A DNA stretch of 46,860 nt from Tychonema sp. LEGE 07203 (GTDB taxonomy: Bacteria > Cyanobacteriota > Cyanobacteriia > Cyanobacteriales > Microcoleaceae): the NCBI RefSeq assembly GCF_015207285.1, contig NZ_JADEXD010000036.1, positions 1-46,860 on the forward strand, read 5' to 3'. The notes under the pieces are model-generated. The model was given only the letters and a program-made list of their open reading frames with translations, searched no databases and was not told the origin of the DNA. Position numbers and translations under genes: made by a program. Of the stretch, positions 7,344-13,995 are shown in pieces (position 1 is the first letter of the stretch; every line of letters starts with the position of its first letter).

Positions 7344-7454
7344 CAATACGGTTCAGTTAAGCCCGTCCAGTCGGAAAAACCATCTGAAAAACAGACACTC
7401 TTGTTTGCTCTCTCTGCGATCGCAATGACAAAAAACGTTAACTGAACCGTATTG
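7344..7454. mobile_element. 111-bp MITE with 17-bp terminal inverted repeats
   Basis: CAATACGGTTCAGTTAA at 7344-7360 and its exact complement at 7438-7454 bound a non-coding 111-bp insert. The flanks ACCCATAGCC (7334-7343) and ACCCATCGCC (7455-7464) form a 10-bp direct repeat with one mismatch, as expected of a target duplication. It has no coding capacity, so it would depend on a related full-length IS elsewhere. It sits between the SnoaL-like and VOC genes and could attenuate read-through by forming a hairpin. Confidence 0.85.
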
Positions 7455-7515
7455 ACCCATCGCCGACAATTGCGATACCGTTCACCTTGCAATGAAACTT
7501 CAAAAGGAGAAGATC

Positions 7516-7920
7516 GTGGCTACTAAAATTTTCGTCAATCTGCCAGTAAAAAACCTCAATAAATCTATTGACTTTTTCACTAAACTCGGATTCACGTTCA
7601 ATCCTCAGTTTACTGACAATACAGCCACTTGCATGATTGTCAGCGACGACATATTCGTCATGTTTTTGACTCACGACAAGTTCCAGACTTTTACGCCCAA
7701 AGCAATTTGTGATGCCACGAAAAGCACGGAAGTGTTGGTGTGTTTATCTACTGAGAGCCGAAAAGAAGTTGATGAAATGGTTGAGGGGGCGATCGCCGCT
7801 GGTGGAACAACCTATAATGAACCACAAGACCACGGCTTTATGTATGCCCATGGATTTCAGGACTTAGATGGTCACATTTGGGAACTTGTCTGCATGGAAC
7901 CAAGCGCAGTAAACAAATAG
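7516..7920 (+). CDS. VOC-family protein (glyoxalase/extradiol-dioxygenase fold)
   Basis: A 134-residue protein from a GTG start placed 8 bases after AAAGGAGAA; an upstream ATG at 7492 has no such site and adds residues not typical of the family. It opens TKIFVNLPVKNLNKSIDFF and closes GFQDLDGHIWELVCM, the paired beta-alpha-beta elements of the VOC fold with the C-terminal metal-ligand Glu (WEL). The substrate is unknown; it is the 'lactoylglutathione lyase-like' type common in gene cassettes. An attC-like site begins right after its stop. Confidence 0.9.
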   Translation: MATKIFVNLPVKNLNKSIDFFTKLGFTFNPQFTDNTATCMIVSDDIFVMFLTHDKFQTFTPKAICDATKSTEVLVCLSTESRKEVDEMVEGAIAAGGTTYNEPQDHGFMYAHGFQDLDGHIWELVCMEPSAVNK

Positions 7921-8015
7921 TAACCGGGTTAATAACCCGTTGTAGATGGAGCCGCAGGGCGCGGTGCTTGAAATTAATAGCGTCGCACTGCAGCTTGTGA
8001 ACGGGAGCGTTAGAC
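7921..8015 (+). other. attC-like site (integron cassette recombination site), tentative
   Basis: The segment directly after the VOC stop ends in GTTAGAC at 8009-8015, which fits the attC R' core GTTRRRY. The segment can fold on itself: TAAC (7933-7936) with GTTA, CCGTT with AACGG, AGC with GCT, GCA with TGC and GTGC with GCAC, around an ~17-base loop. This is the cruciform layout of attC. The R'' box is poor and no integrase is in the window. A chance structure is possible, though the position right after a VOC gene is what a cassette predicts. Confidence 0.42.
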
Positions 8016-8076
8016 TGCTATTAGCGTTTTGCAAAGACTTAACGAAAATCTCGATCGCTCTTCATAAGGAGTCAAT

Positions 8077-8469
8077 ATGCAGATTACGGCTTCAGCGATT
8101 TCACTCAATGTTGATGATGTGACCGCATCGGCTACATTTGTCAAGCAACATTTCGGTTTCAGTGAAGAGATGTCAGCCGACGGTTTTGTTTCCCTCTCCA
8201 GACCGGATGCAGGCTTTAACTCGATCTTTCTGCACACTGGATTGAAAAGCTTTAAACCAACTCATATGTGCGGACATCAAGCGGATGGTTTGCTAATTGT
8301 TTTTGTGGTGGATGATATCGATCGCGAATACGTACGCATCCAATCAGAAGGTGTGCCGATTACCACTGCGATCGAAACTGAACCCTGGGGTGAAAGGTTC
8401 TTTCAGGTTACAGACCCCAACGGTGTCGTGATTCAACTCGTCCAGTGGATCGGCGAACCAAACCCGTAA
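8077..8469 (+). CDS. VOC-family protein, second
   Basis: A 130-residue VOC protein that opens ISLNVDDVTASATFVKQHFG and closes QVTDPNGVVIQLVQW, with Glu/Gln-type ligand positions in the last strand. ATAAGGAG precedes the ATG at good distance. It is only distantly similar to the VOC gene at 7516, so the two were not produced by recent duplication. A decayed C-terminus of a similar gene lies at 9052. The substrate is unknown. Confidence 0.9.
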   Translation: MQITASAISLNVDDVTASATFVKQHFGFSEEMSADGFVSLSRPDAGFNSIFLHTGLKSFKPTHMCGHQADGLLIVFVVDDIDREYVRIQSEGVPITTAIETEPWGERFFQVTDPNGVVIQLVQWIGEPNP

Positions 8470-8482
8470 GCATGGAAGAAAG

Positions 8483-8519
8483 GTGACTATCATTATTACA
8501 AATGTAGTATGATAGTCAC
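8483..8519. promoter_or_regulatory. 37-bp palindrome, likely repressor operator
   Basis: GTGACTATCAT at 8483-8493 and its exact complement at 8509-8519 flank an inner TAC-AAAT-GTA dyad, giving nested symmetry on one centre. There is no T-run, so a terminator is unlikely. It sits 13 bases after the VOC stop and overlaps the first possible start of the GNAT gene. Nested dyads of this kind suit a dimeric winged-helix repressor, but no such regulator lies nearby. Confidence 0.6.
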
Positions 8520-8532
8520 AACCTTTGAGGTG

Positions 8533-9021
8533 ATGAGGGAAATGCGGATTGAACCTTACGACGCTCATCAATTGGATGCAGTCATTCGTCTTTCGCTTCG
8601 GGCATGGACTCCGGTCTTTGATTCGATTCAGAAGGTGATGGATCTTGACGTATATCGGGAATTCTATCCCGACGATTGGCGTGTGAACCAGCAAAAGGCG
8701 ATCGAGAATGTCTGCGCTGCGGAGGATACAAATGTCTGGGTTGCTATTGATGCAGGTTCCACTATGGGCTTTGTCGCCGTGAAATTACACTCGGAAAGCA
8801 GCATGGGTGAAATCTATATGGTTGCTGTCGATCCAGACTTTCAAGGTCGCGGCATTGGCTCCGCTCTGACAGAATTTGCTGTAAATTGGATGAAAGATGC
8901 GGGGATGTCTGTTGCGATGGTCGAAACCGGAGGCGATCCCGGTCATGTCGCAGCACGTCGCACCTATGAAAAGGCGGGTTTCGGGCTGTTACCCATAGCC
9001 AGATACTTCAAAAAGCTGTAG
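8533..9021 (+). CDS. GNAT-family N-acetyltransferase
   Basis: A GNAT-fold protein of about 162 residues. Motif A (acetyl-CoA binding) reads VDPDFQGRGIGSALTEFA, preceded by the beta-4 strand GEIYMVAV. Motif B follows as ARRTYEKAGF. It probably acetylates an amine on a small molecule or protein; the acceptor is not apparent. The start is uncertain: ATGs at 8509, 8533 and 8542 share the frame. The first lies inside the palindrome and is least likely; GAGG sequences precede the other two. Confidence 0.87.
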   Translation: MREMRIEPYDAHQLDAVIRLSLRAWTPVFDSIQKVMDLDVYREFYPDDWRVNQQKAIENVCAAEDTNVWVAIDAGSTMGFVAVKLHSESSMGEIYMVAVDPDFQGRGIGSALTEFAVNWMKDAGMSVAMVETGGDPGHVAARRTYEKAGFGLLPIARYFKKL

Positions 9022-9051
9022 ATTTGTCGATCGGGTGGAACTAACTAATGT

Positions 9052-9135
9052 GAAACCAACATCTTCAAGACAAACCTCAACGGTGTTGCGATTCAGCTTG
9101 TCGAGTGGATGACCGAAAATGTAGGAGAACCATAA
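9052..9135 (+). pseudogene. Decayed C-terminus of a VOC-family gene
   Basis: The frame ending at the TAA of 9133-9135 reads NLNGVAIQLVEWMTENVGEP, closely matching the end of the VOC gene at 8077 (DPNGVVIQLVQWIGEPNP). Only this last strand remains; the frame is closed by a stop just upstream, before 9050. Its stop overlaps the start of the next gene (TAATG). This coupling suggests the pair VOC-DUF6463 was once translated together before the VOC gene was deleted. Confidence 0.75.
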
Positions 9136-9536
9136 TGGAAAAGATCAGCGGTCTCGCCCTAATTGTGCTTGGACTGGTTCACAGTCTAATTGCATTAGCG
9201 ATCCCAGGAGCGATCGGATTTAGTGGTATCTGGCAAGAAATTATTGATGCTGGAGTAGTTGATACAGTCAAGCCGGAATCTCTTCGCATTTGGGGATATT
9301 ACTGGTTCCTGGTATTAGGATTCCTGATGATAATTTATGGGCTTCTCTGTTACTGGATTGAAAATCAACTCAACCAACCTTTACCGTCTTTTGCAGGGTG
9401 GAGTCTTCTAGTATTTTCAGGTTTTTGTATTGTACTGGATATCGATACGGGAGTTTGGCTGGTGCTACTCGTTGCAATTAACGCAATCGTTGCGTCATGG
9501 CGCAAGCGGTCTGTTCAACTAAACGTTAAGCAGTAA
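9135..9536 (+). CDS. DUF6463-family membrane protein
   Basis: A 133-residue protein with four hydrophobic segments: about residues 5-25, 52-72, 84-102 and 105-122. It matches the DUF6463 type of small four-helix membrane proteins of unknown function. I chose the ATG at 9135, with GTAGGAG seven bases upstream, over an in-frame ATG at 9105 that lies within the VOC relic. It is likely part of the island's plus-strand transcript. Confidence 0.75.
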   Translation: MEKISGLALIVLGLVHSLIALAIPGAIGFSGIWQEIIDAGVVDTVKPESLRIWGYYWFLVLGFLMIIYGLLCYWIENQLNQPLPSFAGWSLLVFSGFCIVLDIDTGVWLVLLVAINAIVASWRKRSVQLNVKQ

Positions 9537-9578
9537 AAACAATCAAAGCTACGACAAGTTTTATATTCACAGATAACG

Positions 9579-9665
9579 ATCGTAAATCTCCGCCCTGCTA
9601 CCTCTGCTGATTTGGATCTGCTACGACATTAGGATGAGCAATCTCATGTAGTTAACGCTAAAAAT
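9579..9665 (+). pseudogene. Decayed N-terminal copy of the downstream GNAT gene
   Basis: Translating from 9579 gives IVNLRPATSADLDLLRH, a TAG stop at 9630-9632, then DEQSHVVNAKN. The intact gene at 9690 begins MINLRPATPADLNLLRCWDE, so the stop replaces the Trp codon (TGG to TAG). The copy ends 25 bases before the intact gene. It is a tandem duplicate of which only the first ~29 codons survive. Confidence 0.85.
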
Positions 9666-9689
9666 ACGCCCCAGATCAAGGGTGATGAA

Positions 9690-10211
9690 ATGATGATAAA
9701 CCTACGCCCCGCTACCCCCGCAGATTTAAATTTACTCCGATGCTGGGACGAGCAACCTCACATAATTGACGCAAAAACTAACGATGATTGGGGTTGGGAG
9801 ATAGAACTCGATCGCACTCCCGACTGGAGGGAGCAATTGATTGCTGAAATCGATAATCGCCCGATCGGATTTATCCAAATTATCGATCCGGCACGTGAGG
9901 ACAGTCACTACTGGGGTGATGATGTTGCTGCGAATCTCCGCGCCATTGACATCTGGATCGGAGAGGAGAAAGAATTGGGTAAAGGCTACGGAACACAAAT
10001 GATGCAGCTTGCACTTGCTCGATGTTTCGCCGACTCTGCCGTGACGGCTGTACTCATCGATCCGCTTGCCAACAATACCCGCGCCCACCGCTTCTACGAA
10101 CGTTTTGGTTTCCAATTTGTGGAACCGCGACGGTTTGGCGACGATGACTGCTTTGTTTACCGCCTCAACCGAGCAGATTGGGAGAATCAAAGGGCGATCG
10201 CATCGCAGTAA
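9690..10211 (+). CDS. GNAT-family N-acetyltransferase (AacC/RimJ-like)
   Basis: A 173-residue GNAT protein. The N-terminus LRPATPADLNLLRCWDEQP is typical of the aminoglycoside 6'-acetyltransferase/RimJ-like branch. Motif A reads GKGYGTQMMQLAL (residues ~109-121) and motif B has NTRAHRFYERFGF. The acceptor is not apparent, and aminoglycoside resistance should not be assumed. A relic of a duplicate copy precedes it. The ATG at 9690 is preceded by a weak GGGTGATGAA site; the next codon is also ATG. Confidence 0.88.
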   Translation: MMINLRPATPADLNLLRCWDEQPHIIDAKTNDDWGWEIELDRTPDWREQLIAEIDNRPIGFIQIIDPAREDSHYWGDDVAANLRAIDIWIGEEKELGKGYGTQMMQLALARCFADSAVTAVLIDPLANNTRAHRFYERFGFQFVEPRRFGDDDCFVYRLNRADWENQRAIASQ

Positions 10212-10270
10212 AGACAGTTAGCTCAATAACCTGCTCTGGTACAGGAGCATCGCACCAGAAAAGAGGCTTT

Positions 10271-10759
10271 ATGGCAATTCCTCACCAGTCGCTTTTGATA
10301 TTGAAACTTTTCGCGGTACTGGGCTGCGGCCTGATAGCCGGAGTCTTTTTCGCCTTCTCAACCTTCGTGATGAACGCCCTTGGCCGACTTCCGCCGGCGC
10401 AGGGGATTGCGGCCATGCAATCGATCAATATTGCAGTCATCAATCCATTGTTTATGACGGCGCTTTTCGGAACGGCTGCAGCTTGCATTTTTCTGGCTTT
10501 CTCCTCATTCAACTGGCATCAACCAGGTGCTGTGTATTTGTCGATCGGTAGCTTGTTGTATCTCGTCGGTACGGTGGGAGTGACGATCGCCTGTAATGTA
10601 CCGCTGAACGATGCGCTGGCAAAAGTCGATCCAGGCAGCGCTGAGGGCGAGAGGCTGTGGGTCAGCTACCTTGTTAACTGGACAATCTGGAATCACATTC
10701 GATCGGCAGCAGCGCTAGCGGCATCAGCAGCCTTGGCGATCGCCCTCCGTTACCCCTGA
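10271..10759 (+). CDS. DUF1772-family membrane protein (anthrone-oxygenase-like)
   Basis: A 162-residue protein with four hydrophobic segments and the DUF1772 features FFAFSTFVMNALGRLPPAQG near the N-terminus and a conserved WNHIRSAAALAAS helix near the C-terminus. The family includes fungal anthrone oxygenases and many bacterial proteins of unknown role. The ATG at 10271 follows AAGAGG; an in-frame ATG at 10178 inside the GNAT gene is unlikely. It is the last gene of the plus-strand island, before ndhB. Confidence 0.85.
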   Translation: MAIPHQSLLILKLFAVLGCGLIAGVFFAFSTFVMNALGRLPPAQGIAAMQSINIAVINPLFMTALFGTAAACIFLAFSSFNWHQPGAVYLSIGSLLYLVGTVGVTIACNVPLNDALAKVDPGSAEGERLWVSYLVNWTIWNHIRSAAALAASAALAIALRYP

Positions 10760-11085
10760 AAAAGCCACAGTCAGCCCGTTGCAGGTTGCATACCTTTCCT
10801 GCTTTCTATTCAGAGTCGATCGCCCATCAATCCTAAAAGCCTCACGTTGCGTCAGTGTCAAGGGGTGAAGCGAAAAAAATTTGCCCGATCGGCCACAATG
10901 GCGATTTTTCGGTAGTGCGATCGCTTTTGCGGCCGACTCCCCGCCGACTCAACAGCAACAAACACCCGCCCAACTAAGCTGGCAAAGCTGTAATCCGCTA
11001 CAATCGGTGTTTGGTAAAGAATTTTTACGAATTCGCAGCCCCTTACAGCCGTTTCGGCCTTGTACTACCCAACTTGTCTGAAAAT
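10760..11085 (+). other. 326-bp spacer ahead of ndhB
   Basis: No convincing gene is present. It separates the accessory island from ndhB and should hold the ndhB promoter. HIP1-related motifs occur near 10816 and 10918. I cannot point to a clear -10/-35 pair or terminator by eye. Confidence 0.5.
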
Positions 11086-12657
11086 ATGGATTTTGCTACT
11101 CTTGCCGCCCAGCTAAATGCTGGAACTATCTTGCCGGAGGGAATTGTCATCGTCACCCTCTTGGTGGTGCTCGTCGGCGACTTAATCGTAGGCCGCAGTT
11201 CCTCTAGTTGGACTCCCTACGTTGCCGTTGCCGGCTTGCTGGCCGCCGTCGCTGCTTTGTGTTTGCAGTGGGACAACGTTAATACGATCTCGTTTTTGGG
11301 CGGTTTTAACAGCGATGCCTTGAGTTTGGTATTTCGCGGAATTATCGCTTTGACGACGGCTGTCACTATTTTGATATCCGTCCGCTACGTACTGCAAACG
11401 GGTACTGCTTTAGCGGAATTTATCTGCATTTTGCTCAGCGCTACTTTGGGGGGAATGTTCCTTTCCGGCGCTAATGAATTGGTGATGATTTTTATTTCGT
11501 TGGAAACTCTGAGTATCTCGTCTTATTTGCTGACGGGTTACACAAAACGCGACCCGCGTTCCAATGAAGCTGCTTTGAAATATTTGTTAATTGGTGCATC
11601 TTCTTCGGCGGTGTTTCTCTACGGTATTTCGCTGCTGTACGGATTGTCTGGCGGCCAAACTACGCTAACCGCGATCGCGGCCAACCTTTCTACTGTTAAT
11701 GACGGTCAATCTCTCGGTTTGGTAATTGCTTTGGTTTTTGCGATCGCCGGAATCGCCTTCAAAATCTCCGCAGTTCCCTTCCACCAATGGACACCCGACG
11801 TTTACGAAGGTTCGCCCACACCAGTTGTCGCCTTCCTTTCCGTCGGTTCCAAAGCCGCAGGTTTTGCCCTAGCAATCCGCTTGTTAACAACAGCTTTCCC
11901 CGCACTTACTGCCCAGTGGCAATTCATATTCACAGCCTTAGCCATACTCAGCATGGTATTGGGTAATGTAGTTGCCCTCGCCCAGACTAGCATGAAGCGG
12001 CTTTTGGCTTATTCGTCGATCGCCCAAGCCGGTTTTGTAATGATTGGTTTGATTGCAGGAACCGAAGCCGGTTACTCCAGCATGATATTTTATCTGTTGA
12101 TTTACCTGTTTATGAACCTAGGCGCATTCGCCTGCATCATCCTGTTCTCCCTGCGAACAGGAACCGACCAAATCAGCGAATACTCCGGCTTGTACCAAAA
12201 AGACCCGCTGCTAACTTTAGCCCTAAGTATTTGCCTGCTTTCCCTCGGCGGAATTCCCCCCCTAGCAGGATTCTTCGGCAAAATCTATCTGTTTTGGGCC
12301 GGCTGGCAAGCAGGACTTTACGGCTTAGTTATCCTGGGATTAATTACCAGCGTAATTTCGATTTACTACTACATCCGCGTCGTCAAAATGATGGTAGTCA
12401 AAGAACCTCAAGAGATGTCAGACGCAGTGAAAAATTATCCCGAAGTTCGCTGGAACCTTCAGGGAATGCGACCTTTGCAAGTCAGCGTCGTACTAACTTT
12501 AGTAGCGACAACATTGGCGGGAATTTTGTCTAATCCTTTGTTTAACTTGGCAAACGATTCTGTTACCAAAACTCCCATTTTGCAGTCGGCAACCAGTCAC
12601 GTGCAACCTGTTGTAGCTGCGAAAATCGAATCGAATTTGTTGTCTCGCCGGGATTAA
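11086..12657 (+). CDS. ndhB: NAD(P)H-quinone oxidoreductase subunit 2 (NdhB)
   Basis: A 523-residue polytopic membrane protein of the NDH-1 complex. In cyanobacteria it takes part in respiration, cyclic electron flow and CO2 uptake at the thylakoid. Landmarks are [19 protein letters not shown] at the N-terminus, the antiporter-like core with [20 protein letters not shown] in the middle, and many hydrophobic helices. I chose the ATG at 11086 because the family begins there; an in-frame upstream ATG at 11011 adds 25 atypical residues. A terminator follows. Confidence 0.97.
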   Translation: MDFATLAAQLNAGTILPEGIVIVTLLVVLVGDLIVGRSSSSWTPYVAVAGLLAAVAALCLQWDNVNTISFLGGFNSDALSLVFRGIIALTTAVTILISVRYVLQTGTALAEFICILLSATLGGMFLSGANELVMIFISLETLSISSYLLTGYTKRDPRSNEAALKYLLIGASSSAVFLYGISLLYGLSGGQTTLTAIAANLSTVNDGQSLGLVIALVFAIAGIAFKISAVPFHQWTPDVYEGSPTPVVAFLSVGSKAAGFALAIRLLTTAFPALTAQWQFIFTALAILSMVLGNVVALAQTSMKRLLAYSSIAQAGFVMIGLIAGTEAGYSSMIFYLLIYLFMNLGAFACIILFSLRTGTDQISEYSGLYQKDPLLTLALSICLLSLGGIPPLAGFFGKIYLFWAGWQAGLYGLVILGLITSVISIYYYIRVVKMMVVKEPQEMSDAVKNYPEVRWNLQGMRPLQVSVVLTLVATTLAGILSNPLFNLANDSVTKTPILQSATSHVQPVVAAKIESNLLSRRD

Positions 12658-12682
12658 GTTTACCTAGTTTTGAAATCTTGAA

Positions 12683-12718
12683 AAACGCCTGACTCTGCGA
12701 AGTTGGGCGTTTCTTTTT
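12683..12718 (+). terminator. Rho-independent terminator of ndhB
   Basis: AAACGCC at 12683-12689 pairs with GGCGTTT at 12706-12712, giving a 7-bp stem and a 16-base loop. It is followed by a T-rich run to 12718 and starts 25 bases after the ndhB stop. Confidence 0.85.
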
Positions 12719-12739
12719 GGTTGTGATATACTGTTAATT

Positions 12740-12794
12740 ATGATTTTTTCACCGCAGATGCAGGTAGATTCACGCAGATTAACGCAGATGCAGA
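12740..12794. repeat. Dispersed repeat (CGCAGATTAACGCAGATGCAG type), copy 1
   Basis: A 55-bp segment, from ATGATTTTT to GATGCAGAG, recurs almost unchanged at 13407-13462. The two copies flank the intact Uma2 gene as direct repeats. The motif with CACGCAGATTAACGCAGAT is a common intergenic repeat in cyanobacteria. Confidence 0.8.
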
Positions 12795-12812
12795 GTTTGT
12801 AGGGAAGTAAAA

Positions 12813-13403
12813 ATGTTAGTACAAAATCAGCCAAAGTTTTATAGTCTAGATGAGTACCGGGAGTTAGAGGAAACTGCTGAGTTTAGAAATGAATACCGCG
12901 ATGGAGAAATTGTACAGATGACTGGTGGTACTATTAATCACAGCCAGATAATCGGTAATATTTATGCCTTCTTGAAATCTGCTTTGCGGGGAAAGAATGC
13001 CAGATTATTTATGAGCGATTTGCGCTTGTGGATTCCTCGGTATCGACGCGGGACTTATCCAGATGTGATGGTAGTTGAAGGAGAATTAGTTTGCACAGAG
13101 GGACGCAAAGATGAAATACTCAATCCTGTGCTGATTGTGGAAGTGCTTTCTAAGTCTACCAAGAATTTCGATCGGGAGGATAAGTTTCGGTTTTATCGCT
13201 CTATTCCTGAATTCCGGGAATATGTGTTAGTAAGCCAATACGAATTTTTAGTCGCACAATATATTAAAAATGAATCGAATGAGTGGTTGTTTCGGGAATA
13301 TGAGGGAGAATCGGCAATAGTTTCCTTTGATTCGGTAGCAGTACAAATGTCCGTGAGCGATATTTATGAGTTGGTTGTATTTGAGATGGAGGAGACTGAT
13401 TAA
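12813..13403 (+). CDS. Uma2-family putative endonuclease (DUF820)
   Basis: A 196-residue protein of the Uma2 family, a PD-(D/E)XK-like fold very abundant in cyanobacteria. Core features are NEYRDGEIVQMTGGTINHSQ near residues 25-44, YPDVMVVEG (the acidic Asp) near 82-90 and ILNPVLIVEVLS (the Glu) near 106-117. The biological role is unsettled. GGGAAG precedes the ATG. Flanking direct repeats and a damaged paralogue 0.3 kb downstream suggest local duplication. Confidence 0.9.
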   Translation: MLVQNQPKFYSLDEYRELEETAEFRNEYRDGEIVQMTGGTINHSQIIGNIYAFLKSALRGKNARLFMSDLRLWIPRYRRGTYPDVMVVEGELVCTEGRKDEILNPVLIVEVLSKSTKNFDREDKFRFYRSIPEFREYVLVSQYEFLVAQYIKNESNEWLFREYEGESAIVSFDSVAVQMSVSDIYELVVFEMEETD

Positions 13404-13406
13404 ATT

Positions 13407-13462
13407 ATGATTTTTCAACCGCAGATGCAGGCAGATTCACGCAGATTAACGCAGATGCAGAG
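13407..13462. repeat. Dispersed repeat, copy 2
   Basis: A near-copy of 12740-12794, with the same orientation and order of CGCAGAT blocks. It begins three bases after the Uma2 stop. Confidence 0.8.
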
Positions 13463-13580
13463 GGTAGCATCCCAATTGTAAAATCGAGTCAGATAAAATC
13501 CGCGCTTCATCGTCCTGCATTAACCTCTCTCTTGTCTTCCTCTGTGTTTTCTGCGCCCTAATAAGGTTAAAAAATCATTC

Positions 13581-13702
13581 CGGGAGCATCTCTGTCGGAA
13601 AGCAGCCAAGCTAGAAATTGGAGACAGGAGACAGGAGACAGGAGAAAAGAGGAAGAAAAAAAGAGTCAAAAGAAGTGTTTTTACAAATATGAGATGCTCC
13701 CG
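13581..13702. mobile_element. 122-bp element with 12-bp inverted ends, MITE-like
   Basis: CGGGAGCATCTC at 13581-13592 and its exact complement at 13691-13702 bound a non-coding stretch holding an 8-bp tandem repeat (GGAGACAG) near 13619-13645. Immediately to the right the sequence rejoins the Uma2 leader (ATGCAGAGTTTGTA), which is continuous with CGCAG in the first copy. The element thus interrupts a duplicated leader. I see no clear target duplication. The remaining spacer 13463-13580 shows nothing further. Confidence 0.55.
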
Positions 13703-13727
13703 ATGCAGAGTTTGTACGGAGGTAAAA

Positions 13728-13922
13728 ATGTTAGTACAAAATCAGCAAAAGTTTTATAGTCTAGATGAGTACCGGGAGTTAGAGGAAACCGCTGAGTTTA
13801 GAGGAGAATCGGCAATAGTTTCCTTGGCTTCTGTGGCAGTGCAAATGTCGATGAGCGAGATTTACGCAAAAGTGGTATTTGAAACAGACGAGACAGAATT
13901 GCCTCAGCAATTTAGTTCCTAG
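13728..13922 (+). pseudogene. Internally deleted Uma2 gene
   Basis: The first 25 residues (MLVQNQQKFYSLDEYRELEE and on) match the start of the Uma2 gene at 12813. They are joined directly to a piece matching its last ~40 residues (GESAIVSLASVAVQMSMSEI). About 135 codons are missing, including all catalytic residues, yet the frame is kept. The deletion joins TTTAGA to GGAGAATC and probably used a 1-2 base match. The product, if made, would be 64 residues and not a nuclease. Confidence 0.9.
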
Positions 13923-13995
13923 TGATTTATTCCTCATAAAATCGGAGGAATAAAGTCCTCGCTACAAACACCTATTAAATTTTAAGTGAAATTAG

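Noticed and set aside
9510..9536. GTTAAGC as a second attC core.
   Set aside because: It lies inside the DUF6463 coding end and has no foldable partner.
10881..11081. A 66-codon frame ahead of ndhB.
   Set aside because: It overlaps the ndhB leader, has no ribosome-binding site and no protein-like features.
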